A stretch of 64,000 nt of DNA, from the NCBI RefSeq assembly GCF_011075055.1, contig NW_025401145.1:1-64000 (forward strand), written 5' to 3'. The notes under the pieces were generated by a model. It did no database searches. It had not been told where the DNA came from and saw nothing but the letters and a program-made list of their open reading frames with translations. The stretch's first letter is position 1. The number at the start of each line of letters is the position of its first letter. The translations under genes were made by a program, and so were the position numbers. Positions 45,301 through 56,701 of the stretch are shown one piece after another. The DNA comes from Mangifera indica. Lineage: Eukaryota; Streptophyta; Magnoliopsida; Sapindales; Anacardiaceae.

Positions 45301-48087
45301 GTATGGCAGGATGATTTTATGAACTTCATTATTATGTTCATGGCAAGTCCAAATTTTATCAGGAACCCTTATCTCAGAGCTAAGATGGTTGAAGTTCTGA
45401 ACTGCTGGATGCCCCGTGGAAGGTGATTTTATGTCTTGGATATATTTTGCGGTAATTTCTGCCGAATTATGGTAACTGGATTATTAGCTAATTTTGGCCA
45501 TTTATTTATTGTGTGCAGTGGCTCATCATCTGCCACAGCTACTCTATTCGAAGGGCATCAAATGTCTCTTGACTATCTTGTGAGGAATCTGTTGAAGTTA
45601 TATGTTGACATTGAGTTCACAGGCTCTCACACACAGGTGATTCCCAGTTCACATAAGTTACACAGGATGATGGCCATCTAAACAGTGTATGTGACTTTAA
45701 AGAAATAAGGGTAATCTAGGGCAATCTTTGCAGAGTATACACATAAATGTTCTATGGCATGTCTAACAGTATTGCAAGGTTGGTCCATGTAGGAGCCATT
45801 CTATGCCAAGTATGAAGCATCATTATCTTTAGTTTTGGCATTGGGACTTGGGTCAATATTGTCATGGTACTCACTAGGTGGTTAGTCTTCATTGTTGGTT
45901 TCTTTAATTTGTTGTGTGTCTACTCATGAGACAGTTGTTAACTTGTTTAATTTTTTAACTCCCTTGTTTTTTTTTTTTTAAATCTGTTTCTTTGACAATC
46001 ACAGATGTTTGTTTACCCTTATTTTATTGAGTTTTGTCTATTAATAGCTTCTTTTCTGTCCTGCACAGTTCTATGATAAGTTTAACATTCGCCACAATAT
46101 TGCTGAACTTCTTGAGTACCTATGGCAAGTCCCTAGTCACCGTAATGCGTGGACACAGGTAGTTTTCTTATTCATTACCTACACACTGGGGATTTCAAGT
46201 TAACACTTCTGTTATTTTAATAAACAAACCCTTGGCTTGGTTAACTGTAATATTTTTCAGATTGCAAAGGAAGAGGAAAAGGGTGTTTATCTGAATTTCT
46301 TGAACTTCCTCATCAACGATAGCATATATCTTCTTGATGAAAGTCTTAACAAAATTCTGGAACTCAAAGAGATTGAAGCTGAGATGTCAAACACAACAGA
46401 ATGGGAGCAAAGACCAGCTCAAGAGAGGCAGGAGAGAACCCGGCAGTTCCATTCACAAGAGAATGTTAGTGTGACTATTTACTTTTCTGTATTGTATGTA
46501 GTGAATTCACAAACTTTATAAAAAATATTATTGTGTGTTCAGATTATACGAATTGATATGAAATTAGCCAATGAGGATGTGAGCATGTTAGCATTCACTT
46601 CTGAGCAGATTGTGTCTCCTTTCCTACTTCCTGAGATGGTAAAATCTTTCTCCTGTTCACTGTTATATTTTAGCTATTAAGAATCAAGGACACGAAAGCT
46701 ACAGTTGATATTCAATGAACCTAAGTTTCTGCCCTTTTTTTATCAGGTTGAAAGAGTGGCCAGCATGCTCAATTATTTTTTGTTGCAACTTGTGGGTCCC
46801 CAAAGAAAATCTCTTACTCTTAAAGACCCTGAAAAGTATGAATTCCGTCCAAAGCAGTTGCTGAAGCAGGTTAGCATTTAAACTTTTTTCTTGGTTGAAT
46901 GTTCTTTCGTTATTTAATTTTTGGGAGTGAGGAATAAAACATAAGGTTACACAGATTTGCATTCTGAGATTACACAGTAAAAGAAATGCAACGTTTGTTA
47001 TATGATATATTAAAGGGATCTGGGTCTTTTTCCTACTTGTTTCTTGTCTTGTCTTGTTTCTATCTAGGAATCATGGTTAGCATGTTATCCACATAGCGAT
47101 TTCTTGTGTTTGTCACTATATGTACTTTCTGCAGAGGTTAATGTTTATTTATTGAATCATTTGCATATTTGATGATATCTTTTCTCTTCTCTACTGAATC
47201 TTACAATTTTCTTATTGTTATGGGCTGAAGGATAGCTAACTTAATAAACTTCTGTTGATATATTTGAAGATTGTCCACATATATGTCCATTTGGCAAGGG
47301 GTGATGCGCAAAACATATTTCCAGCTGCTATCTCCGGTGATGGTCGATCATACAATGAGCAGGTAATCCAGCTTAGTCAAAGCTTTCACGATAATTTTTT
47401 ATTCAAGTTCGCTATTTTTGTCTCATGAGATTTGGGTTAAGTAACTCAATCTAACAAATCAATCCCACTTTAGTTGTTTGGTGCTGCAGCTGCTGTGCTT
47501 CGTAGAATTGGTGAAGATGGGAGGGTTATTCAGGAGTTCGTTGAGCTTGGTGCAAAAGCTAAAGCTGCTGCTTCCGAGGCTATTGATGCGGAAGCCACCC
47601 TTGGAGAGATACCTGATGAATTCTTAGATCCAATCCAAGTAATTTTTCTTTTTAGCTGTAACTGTTACTATTTTATGTAGGTGATCCGCTTCACATTGAT
47701 TACTGAAATGTACATCGATTCTGTTGCTTTTTCAGTATACTTTGATGAAGGATCCAGTAATCTTACCTTCATCAAGGATCACAGTGGACAGGCCAGTTAT
47801 TCAAAGGCATCTTCTCAGTGATAGTGTATGCATCCTCGCTTAGTTTTATGGAGTGTATAATTGAAAATAGTAAAAAAAATATTCTGGTAATTTTCTTTTA
47901 ATTGCAGACGGATCCATTCAATCGTTCCCATCTTACAGCAGACATGTTGATACCTGATGAAGAATTGAAGGCAAGAATCGTGGACTTTGTGAGATCTCAA
48001 GAATTAAAAAGGCGTGGAGCAGGCTTAAACATTCAGAGCATGGAGGATAGAATACAGACAACCAATGATGAGATGTTGATTGATTAG
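42302..48087 (+). CDS. PUB1: Ubiquitin conjugation factor E4 (U-box protein)
   Basis: Plant orthologue of yeast UFD2/UBE4, an E4 that lengthens ubiquitin chains. In Arabidopsis it is PUB1, also called MUSE3, which promotes turnover of NLR immune receptors. Sixteen exons: 42302-43164, 43446-43650, 43737-43888, 43988-44291, 44440-44592, 45020-45223, 45310-45422, 45519-45636, 46069-46158, 46261-46464, 46543-46638, 46747-46869, 47270-47362, 47474-47638, 47736-47825 and 47908-48087. All are in frame, giving 1,050 residues against about 1,038 in Arabidopsis. The N terminus starts [15 protein letters not shown]. The UFD2 core spans most of the protein, with [24 protein letters not shown] and [13 protein letters not shown]. 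The C-terminal U-box (about 953-1035) contains [42 protein letters not shown] and LIPDEELK. No defect is seen. Confidence 0.96.
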
Positions 48088-49851
48088 ACCAAATTATCAT
48101 TACTTTAATGGATTTTCTAATGGTGAATTGGATTCACAAAAGCAGAAAAGATTCACGGGGATCCTGTTAAAGGTTCATTACGTACAGTTATTTTCATAGA
48201 ATTGTTTCAAGACTTGATATCTCCTGATCCTCTGAAGTTATACAACATTACGTGCAATGTTACAACAGGTACAGATTTCTCTTAATTAAAAAGTATGAGT
48301 CTTTTGTGTCTCAATCTCTATGCCATCTTATTGTATTGTTGAAACAAACTTGAATTCCAGGCAAATATGTAACACTTCTTCAAGAGGGGTTTTGAGCTTC
48401 AGCCATGGCTGAATCACCATATCGGCATGGCATATCGCATCTTTGAGCATAAATTCACAAAATCCCATCTGGGTTTTTTTGGCTTCATGAAATTAGTGTC
48501 CTGGCTCTTGTTCAAATACTTCCATGTTTGTGTTGGGTTCTTGGTCTGTGAATTGTTTGCGGTAATTTTCCAGAAGGATTCTCATTACTGGGTTACAATC
48601 TGTGAATATTTTATTCTATAAGGTTACATTTAGTAATGGATTCAGTCTAGGTCAAACCCCAACAAGGTTCAGTTTGAGATCATTTGAGTTGTGATTTAAA
48701 CTCAGTTAAAAAATAATTCAACTTTAGATTTTATCCAAGCCAGGTTGAGCTAGAATATTTGGATTGATACAAACTTGGTTTGTTTAAAAAAACAAATTCA
48801 ATTCTTAGCTTGAATTTGATTTTTTTGATCTGTTTTCGCATGACACAATAGCCTTTTGCCTGGCATGCTTGTGGGCTAAGGTCATCACACTCTTGCTGTT
48901 CCTTTCGTGATGCTGTAAGACCAGAATACTGAAATGATGTATGATCACGTTTAGATGGTATGAAGTGAAAAATTTTGGAGTGTTTTGATGTTACTGAGGT
49001 GAAAAATTTTGGAATGAAATAAGTAATGGGAAGCAAAGCTTCTCGAGCAATGGCTTTGCAATTTGTGAAGTTGATTAGTTTTACCTACAGCCACAGCCTG
49101 GATCAACATTGATTACCCACCAACCAGCAGGAACTTATTCACAGGAAGTTCTCTAGTCTTTTGCTTTGTCATTTGAGAATAGTCACAAGACCTAATGGAT
49201 AATTAACATAACAAGAGCCCATCTATCATTAAGGGTGGATTCGAATCAAACTGACTCAAGTTTAAATTTATGTTTGACTTGAATGAGTTAAACTCAAATT
49301 GAAGGTCTCATTCGACAGCTCGGCTCTAGTTTGACATTGTTCCATGTCGAACAACATTGTCTATCTTGTTATAATACTATTTACCCTATAATAACACTAT
49401 TTATTTTGTTAATAGCCTTTTTAAAAGTGGAGTTTAAACAAAAGTTAGTTTAAACTCGACTTAAAGTTAAAATGACTAATTAGAGATTAAATTCGATCAC
49501 AAGAAGTAGAAGAATTGTTAACGATGAACAAAAATGACAAAAAAAAAAGAATAATTGTTGGCAAGACAAGATTCAGTGTGACAATGTCGATGAACCCTCG
49601 AACTCGAGTTAAGCTAAAGTTTTAGTTCAAGTTTAACTTGTTTAAACCAAATATGAATTAAGTCTGGCCTTGTCACCCAGGAAAACAAAAAAGAAAAAGC
49701 ATTGTTTCTTGTCAATCTTTCTTGGCCTTCAAGTAGAAATGCTGACCAGTTACTAATTTTCTATTTCACACATTTTGCAAATTCAGTGCATGCTAACCAC
49801 AAAACTAAGTTTCTTCAACAAATTTGACTCAAACTCAGCACCAAACACACT
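48088..49851. other. Spacer between PUB1 and the UGT gene
   Basis: PUB1 3' UTR followed by AT-rich DNA. Around 49.2-49.7 kb there are repeated GATTCGAATCAAACTGA/AACTCGA-type motifs similar to those at 41.35-41.66 kb and near 32.0 kb, probably old dispersed repeats. No gene is recognised. Confidence 0.45.
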
Positions 49852-49858
49852 TATAAAT
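49852..49858 (+). promoter_or_regulatory. Candidate TATA box of the UGT gene
   Basis: TATAAAT lies 75 bases upstream of the ATG at 49927, in a suitable position for a short 5' leader starting near 49885. Confidence 0.55.
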
Positions 49859-49926
49859 ACATAAATCTTTCGTTATGGATTGATCATCAATACACTCTGT
49901 AGCCAAACCATCTTAGAACTCTAAAA

Positions 49927-51303
49927 ATGGCAGATACCAATGAACTCGGGCCTCTTCCTTCCTCACATATTACTCTCCTTCCAAGCTCTGGAATGGGGCA
50001 TCTAACACCCTTCCTTCGTCTTGCCGGTTTACTTGCTTCATGTAATGTCAAGGTCACCTTCATCACTCCAGAGCCACCAGTCTCACTAGCTGAGTCTCAG
50101 ATTTTGTGTCATTTTTTCTCAGCCTTCCCTCAAATTAGTCAGGAAAAACTTCATCTTCTTCCACTTGACAATCTTTCTGCAGGTTCAGAAGATGACCCTT
50201 TTTACTGCCACATTGAAGTCATTCGACAGTCGTCGCAACTCCTCTCTTCCCTTCTCCGTTCATTGTCTCCACCCCCTTCTGCAATTGTGACAGACATGAG
50301 TTTGACAGCCGCAGTTGTTCCAATCACTGAAGCTCTTAAAATTCCCAACTTCATTTTCTTCACATCATCTGCTACAATGCTGATACTTTTTGTGTCTTTC
50401 CACATACTAGCTGGTTCAATGGATGGTGTCAAGATTCCAAGTCTAGAAGCAACACCCAGATCATGGATTCCCCCACCACTTTTACAAGATACAAATAATC
50501 TCTTGAAGACTTATATTATAGAGAATGGCAAAGCGATGACAAAATCAGATGGAATTCTAGTGAACACATTAGATAGCATTGAGCAAAGTTCATTGCTAGC
50601 ACTAAATGGTGGTAAAGTTATAAAAGGATTACCATCAGTGACTGCCATTGGGCTGCTTCCACCATGCTGTTTTGAAGACAACCAACCATTAACATGGCTT
50701 GATGATCAACCAGCAGGGTCTGTGGTGTATGTTAGCTTTGGAAGTAGGACCGCTATCTCAAGGGAACAACTCAGAGAGCTGGGAAATGGATTGGTGGGTT
50801 GTGGTTATAAATTTTTGTGGGTGGTTAAAGATAAGAAGGTTGATCGAGAAGATGGCGAAGAACTGGTTGATGTAATAGGAGATGAACTAATGGAGAGTGT
50901 TAAAGAAAAGGGAGTGGCAGTGAAGCACTGGGTGAACCAAGAGAGCATATTGAAACACCCTGCAGTGGGTGGATTTTTGTCTCACTGCGGCTGGAATTCA
51001 GTGACTGAGGCTATGTGGCATGGTGTTAGAGTATTAGCATGGCCTCAACATGGAGACCAGAAAATCAATGCAAATCTGGTGACAAGTATTGGATTAGGGA
51101 TATGGGAGAAAAGTTGGGGCTGGGGAGGTGAGCAGATAGTAATGAGGGAGCAGATTGCAGAAAAAGTTAGGCAGATGATGGGGAATGAGTTCCTGAGATC
51201 GCAAGCGATGCGCATTAGAGAAGAAGCGGGGAATCGGATAGAACTGCATAGGAGTTCTAAGAAGGGGCTGACTGAACTCATCAAAATGTGGAAGAAAGAA
51301 TGA
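49927..51303 (+). CDS. UDP-glycosyltransferase, UGT708-like (candidate C-glucosyltransferase)
   Basis: Cytosolic GT1 enzyme, intronless, 458 residues. The N-terminal acceptor domain has SSGMGHLTPFL with the probable catalytic His25, and Asp123 in AIVTDMSL as its likely partner. DDPF at 89-92 matches the DPF motif described in flavonoid C-glucosyltransferases. The PSPG donor-binding box spans W335 to Q378 with HCGWNS intact. WGWG (397-400), in KSWGWGGEQIV, is typical of the UGT708 group. UGT708 enzymes form C-glucosides of 2-hydroxyflavanones or dihydrochalcones; the acceptor here is inferred, not shown. The usual GVP in the PSPG box is GVR (Arg368), and an O-glycosylating role is not excluded. 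This gene is not part of the conserved Arabidopsis block. Confidence 0.88.
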   Translation: MADTNELGPLPSSHITLLPSSGMGHLTPFLRLAGLLASCNVKVTFITPEPPVSLAESQILCHFFSAFPQISQEKLHLLPLDNLSAGSEDDPFYCHIEVIRQSSQLLSSLLRSLSPPPSAIVTDMSLTAAVVPITEALKIPNFIFFTSSATMLILFVSFHILAGSMDGVKIPSLEATPRSWIPPPLLQDTNNLLKTYIIENGKAMTKSDGILVNTLDSIEQSSLLALNGGKVIKGLPSVTAIGLLPPCCFEDNQPLTWLDDQPAGSVVYVSFGSRTAISREQLRELGNGLVGCGYKFLWVVKDKKVDREDGEELVDVIGDELMESVKEKGVAVKHWVNQESILKHPAVGGFLSHCGWNSVTEAMWHGVRVLAWPQHGDQKINANLVTSIGLGIWEKSWGWGGEQIVMREQIAEKVRQMMGNEFLRSQAMRIREEAGNRIELHRSSKKGLTELIKMWKKE

Positions 51304-52754
51304 AGTTGATGATGTTTGCTCTACATTATTCATTCATAGCGAAAATTTAACATGAAATCAGAAGAAGAGAAAACTAGTTTTTGATAGAAGCATACAAGTA
51401 TATGGCTATCTAATCTCATCAAAGCTATAACAACTATTAGCATGCCAGAAAAGAGTCAATATCAGGAAGTTTACAAACTGGACTATTATTTGCTGGAGTT
51501 GCATAATGAAAGTTCTAAGTTCTCTGTTTCCTGGAAAAGAAAACTATACCAGTTAAAGCCTTTAGTGCACTCTTTGAAACAACATCAACAGATAATCAAT
51601 TACAATTTATGAATCATGATATGAGATCTTCAATTATGATCAACCCCAAAATCATTATCTCAGAATGGTCAATCTCAATATCACATATGAGTTGATTTTA
51701 TTGACTCAAAATCTTATTCGAGATTTTTATTGACGTAATTGTTTTTCACACATGGGGTTGTGAGATTCTGCTTGTAAGTCCAATTATCAAGGACACAAAA
51801 ATATAGTTGGGTCAATGCAAGGTGTTTTCATTGCCAAATGTTTTACCTAATTTAGATTCTTGCTTAAAATAAATTACAATAAACAATAGTAAAAATTCGG
51901 CTAATTAAATTTTTTATTCACTACACTAAAAGATAAATGAGATATAAAGATAAAAACAATTTTTAATATGATTTGACCTAATAATTGAATGTGTCATTGA
52001 TATATTATTAATTATTATAAATATAATAAGACTTGATTTTTGCCAATAGTATAATTCTTGTGTGTTTATCTCAATCTTGCTTCTCTTTGTCTGAGTATTC
52101 TTAATTTAGACATAATTTTCACAATTTATTACTATTCTAATCTAACTAAAGCAGAATAATTATTAGCAGCATTATTTTGACTAGATAGAAAACGATCCTT
52201 TTCGCTTGACGGACAAGGGAGAGAACAGAAAAAGAATCTCGTTAGTGCCGGAGAAACAAACCACCTTGTGAAATTCTTCTTATTGTTTAGAAGTAAGAGA
52301 CTTATCTAGGCTCCTAGATGATTTACTGATAAGAGACTGTTTAATATGTTAATATAGCTAGTCAATGACAGTCAATGATTAGACAAAGATGAGTTTCACT
52401 AGTGACACAAGGATAAAAAGCTGCTAAGATGGCTGGTAAACAAACTAACAAAGCATGTCAATGGGAAAAATATGGGCAACTCCAGAATCTAAAATTTGCT
52501 ATATGCCAAACTTTCAGGAGCACTCCTGCAATTATAGTACATTAAGCCGTGAAGTTTCAGTTTAAGCTCAGAGATGAACAATGAAACTTATTTATGATGA
52601 AACACACAACTCACTCAAGGTACTGGGAAACCAAATTAAGGTTAAGAAATGAAAGCATGTACAAAGTGAATCTCCCTGGAATGGAAAACCCCGGCTGGCA
52701 CCAAAGCCAAGAGAATTCTGATTCTCTGAAATCAAATATTCTTTCTGTTTCTGG
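51304..52754. other. Spacer between the convergent UGT and DUF863 genes
   Basis: The two genes converge here, so the ends are their 3' UTRs. The middle (51.6-52.2 kb) is AT-rich with no gene or clear repeat. Confidence 0.5.
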
Positions 52755-55700
52755 CTATTTTATAGAGAGAGGAGGGCTACCAACAGGGTACCTTTGTCGT
52801 GGTGGACGTCTGGTCCTCTTCCCCCATCCTAGTAGGTTTCTCTCCTCCAATGCCACTTCGCTACATTTAGGTAGCTCAATCTGAGGTAGGCAAGCTGCAG
52901 GGTCATTAGGAGGAGAATCAGAACCTACTGATCGCCTCTTTCTCTTGCCCCCACCATTCTTCACAGCATTTTTCAGTGCCAAACTTGACTTCCAGTTGCC
53001 ACCAGTGGCTTTTATCAGCCCTTCGATTGTCTGAAGATCCTCGGTTACCTCATTCTTTAACAGTGAAGCAAGAGCAGGAAGTACGTCCCTCTGAAAGTCC
53101 TTCCTTTGCCTCCCTCTCCTTGCCTGACCTCTTCGGGGTCGTTTAGGCATTAAGTTTTCAGTTTTTGAGTTTTCAAAAACTTCAGGCTCATAACTGCATT
53201 GTTCTACCTTAGTTTCAGTCAGTTTTAATGTCATAAGCTCAAAGTAATCCATCCCAATAGGAAAAGCATGTTCAAGAACACTTTCCTGATCCACTGAAAC
53301 TGATCCAACCTCATTCTGAACATCACCCTTGTAAGCAGAGACAATATCTGCGAACCAATGAAGGGGATCTCCAGGAAAATCATCTGATTCCTGAGAACAG
53401 CTATCATCATGATTAGGCACACAAGCTGATGAAATGGCTACTAAAGCCTCAGCTGCAACCTGTCTTAGTCCTTCGTACAGCTCCTTAGATACATCTTGAA
53501 GCAAGTTAACAGGTCCTTGAACTTTGCCATCAGAATTTTCAAACCCAGGAGGTTTGCTGCTGTCAACATGTAGTCTGCTGCTTTTATAATGTTCAAACCC
53601 AGGAGGCAACTCCATTTCATTTCCAACTGCTGGCGCCTCCAAATCTATCTCCATTTCATTTCCAACTGCTGGCACCTCCAAATCTATCTCAAGAGCTATC
53701 TTCTGACTGCTTCTTGAAGAAAAGAGGGTTGGTTGAGCCAGTTCTTCAACTTCTTCATCAACAACAGACAAATTCAAATCAATATGATGTCTTGAATCAG
53801 CACTGTGATTAACTAATCCTTTCTCCATCTGACCCTCCACTTTATGCTGCTTTCCATATTCAGGTGATGTTGGATCATTGGCCTTCATACCATCAACAGC
53901 AACAAGATGGCTTGGTTTTAAGGGGGAAATAGGGGTAGCAAGATCCATAGATTTATAAGGCTTTTCAAAATGGGAGAACCTAGGAATTTTCCTGTTGCTT
54001 GAACACTCACCAACTTCAGTCTTCCAGTGCTCAGCATCAAGGGCGCACGTAGCTGACAAAGAATCCTGAACAAAGGTTTGTAAGGAGCTCTTTCTCATCA
54101 TTTCAGTTTTATCAACAAATTGGTGGGAATAGTTTTGCGATGAATCTACATTCATCTGAGAAGAGTTTCCATTGCATGAAGGAACTGCCTTAAGCCAAGG
54201 CAATTCTCCTTGCTGGTTCTGCTTCTTTGTCCCATTGATAGAAACATATGTAACTGAATCATTCTGATAACTATTTGGAGATACTGCATCTGCTTTCTTC
54301 TCTTCTGTAAACTTGGAATCCATCATGGAGCCTAAATCCCTTAAGTTGTTTCTAGGACCATGCTGAGCAAAATGTTCAGAAGCAGAGCTACTGTCACTGA
54401 TGACATTTGGGTGACCAAATCCATTTGATGAGCGGCAAACCCATGACTCTTTGGATTCCAACTGAGAACCAAAGCACAATTCATTTTGGTATGATGCTTC
54501 AGCTCTAGTGTTTGAGACAGATCTTGAACTGCTACTGACACCCAATTTGTGTCCAACAGGGTCAGGGCTGTGCATCAATGTCACCAAACTCTTACTTGAC
54601 TGAGTAAAGGCGCTAACCAAGGGGTGTCCTTGAACCGTCATCACATTATGGCTTGAGCCAGGATAAAGCTTCTTCCAAGAAGAAATGGAGGATGAATCAG
54701 AATTGGCCGTATTAGATTGAGGAATAAGTGGGTTCTGATTAGGAAAACGGAAGGCCTCAATGGATGCACCATTGTTACTTTCACATATTTCGATACCAAA
54801 AATTTTCTTCTTCTGATGTGATTCCGTCTTCTTTTCTTCAGACAAGATGAATTTTGAAAAGCTGGAGTTCCTAGGTTCAACTTGCTGTGACTTAGCAGTT
54901 GCAGGTAAATCCTCTCGAGAATAACTCGCATGACATGGACCTCCATTGCTTCCAGTTTGGCCTATAAGAAGCCAAATCAATCTATCAGTTTATATTAAAC
55001 AACTTTTTGGTACTACTTATCCTCTCTTTGGTGACACTAAAACAAATAAAAACAAATTAATAAAGCAAAATGGCACCTTTTAACACAGAACAATAAAGCC
55101 ATATTTGGAACATACTTGCCCACAATGAACATTAAGTCACCTTTCAGCCAGGTAAAAGAAAACTCTTTATGTATATATACATATTCACTTCAGTGTGGAA
55201 GTAGATTCCGCTTAGAGGTAAATGCAAGTTGTAGAAATGGCATTCGGAATATCATTCTCCTATTTATCAGGATGCAGGTAAACATTTTTTTAGGTTTTAT
55301 TTTTCTAGACATTATTCTTTACATTTTCTTTTTCTCTGCAATTTCATCAAAATATAATTACTTCTACACGATTATCAAGATGGAAAAACAATTGGTTCTT
55401 TATCAGCCAGTTCATAATTTCAAAGGGTATCAGCACTTGTCATTGAGACTGATAAAAGACAGAAGCACTGGAATTACAAACTCAAGCAAATTTAGAAGGC
55501 AATAAATTTAAACCAACAGTGCAAAATTAGGCCTTACCAGCTTCAAGGTTATACCCTGGCCACCCATTTTGTTGCCTTTCAGTCTCTAAATGCAAATTGC
55601 TAAAGCTGACCCCTCTTTCCTTTCCTTTGTGGGGATCTTGGGATAATTTATTATCCAAGCAGTGAAAGCTAGAATGTGAATACGAAGATGGAAACCGTCT

Positions 55701-56701
55701 TTCCATCTCATTGTTGGAGCAGATAATATTTCCCAGAACATTTGTGGAAGCTGAGACAGATGCTTCTTTAACCTTAACATGTTCATTTAAATTACTTGGT
55801 CCCTGGGGTTTCCTCATATATGAACTCGGACTAGGCCCATCACCAGAGTGAAAAGATGAATTCCCAACTCTTTCAGGAGTCATCGCATGGTCCCTGCTAA
55901 GGAAACAACTACCCACTGACACTCCAGAAAGCCCTTGACCTTCCCTTTCATAATTAACGTATTCTTCAGCAGGAAGTTCAAGATCAATTAACCTTCTTTG
56001 ATGCTTCTTGCTTTCAGATTCTGAAGTCTCGTAGCCCGTCAATCTTAATCCATTTTGTTTAGGACCATAACCGGACTGCATGGTATTCTCTTTTATGGAT
56101 CCAAAATGACGTTGGAAGCTGTCAGCACCAGAAATAGACAGTCTGCCATGAGTCAAATCCACCGTGGACAAACTGGAAATATGCTGCCTAACTTTTTCAT
56201 CTGTGAATGAAAATCCAGATGAATAAAGATTTGACCGTGATAGTCTTTCCGGGATCAGATGTTTGTTTAATTCCCTGCTTCTCATATCATTCATCATGTC
56301 CCTCTGTATGTGATAAAGACGATGAAGTTCATGGAGCTGAAAAAAGATCCAAACACCAATAAGTTCAGAAGTGATGCAACTACCGCGCCTCAAGTACTAA
56401 GCTTTTAGAACAAACGAGAGCCTCTAGGGGTTTATTGTACCATATTACAAAACTTCAGTCTTAATAAGCATACCTGATGCTTGAACATAGATTCATGCTT
56501 CAATATCGTTTGCCTCAATTGTTGCTTGTCATGTTCCTCCTTAACATCTATTGCTTGCCTTGACATGAAAAAATCATGGTACTGACCAAACGTATTGCTT
56601 TGCTGACATAAAGACCAGCTACCACTGCCAGTATTGTCATTTAGATCTCTCAAGGAATAGTAACCTGGTAGATACATCTTAGACTGTACTTCAGTTCCCA
56701 T
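52755..56701 (-). CDS. DUF863 family protein
   Basis: Plant-specific protein of unknown function (Pfam DUF863; relatives At1g69360, At1g26620 and At1g13940). Three coding exons on the minus strand: 56701-56474, 56336-55538 and 54961-52755, joined in frame to give 1,077 residues. Conserved N terminus MGTEVQSKMYLPGYYSLRDL. An LHELHRLYHIQRDMM segment spans the start of exon 2, and RRLIDLELPAEEYV follows. Exon 3 is Ser-rich and disordered, with HIDLNLSVVDEE, two near-identical IDLEAPAVGNEME units, and two PPGFE motifs. The C-terminal conserved block has KRPRRGQARRGRQRKDFQRD, a basic GGGKRKRRS segment (possible nuclear signal) and GWGKRTRRPPRQRYPVG. Nuclear location is inferred from these basic stretches. 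The function is unknown. The start is fixed by family similarity despite upstream ATGs in the leader. Confidence 0.9.
53610..53687 (-). repeat. Tandem 39-bp coding duplication in DUF863 exon 3
   Basis: Two adjacent 39-bp copies (53610-53648 and 53649-53687) differ by one base (G/A). They encode two 13-residue units of the IDLEAPAVGNEME type. The near-identity implies a recent duplication, which keeps the reading frame. Confidence 0.85.

Noticed and set aside
49226..49260. GGATTCGAATC resembling a tRNA T-arm
   Set aside because: No acceptor stem, anticodon arm or D-arm could be found at the right spacing; no tRNA gene was recognised anywhere in the window.
48600..49700. Possible second hAT-like relic between PUB1 and the UGT gene
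   Set aside because: Some AGGGTGGATTCGAATC- and GTCACCC-type ends are visible, but I found neither matching inverted repeats of useful length nor a target duplication.
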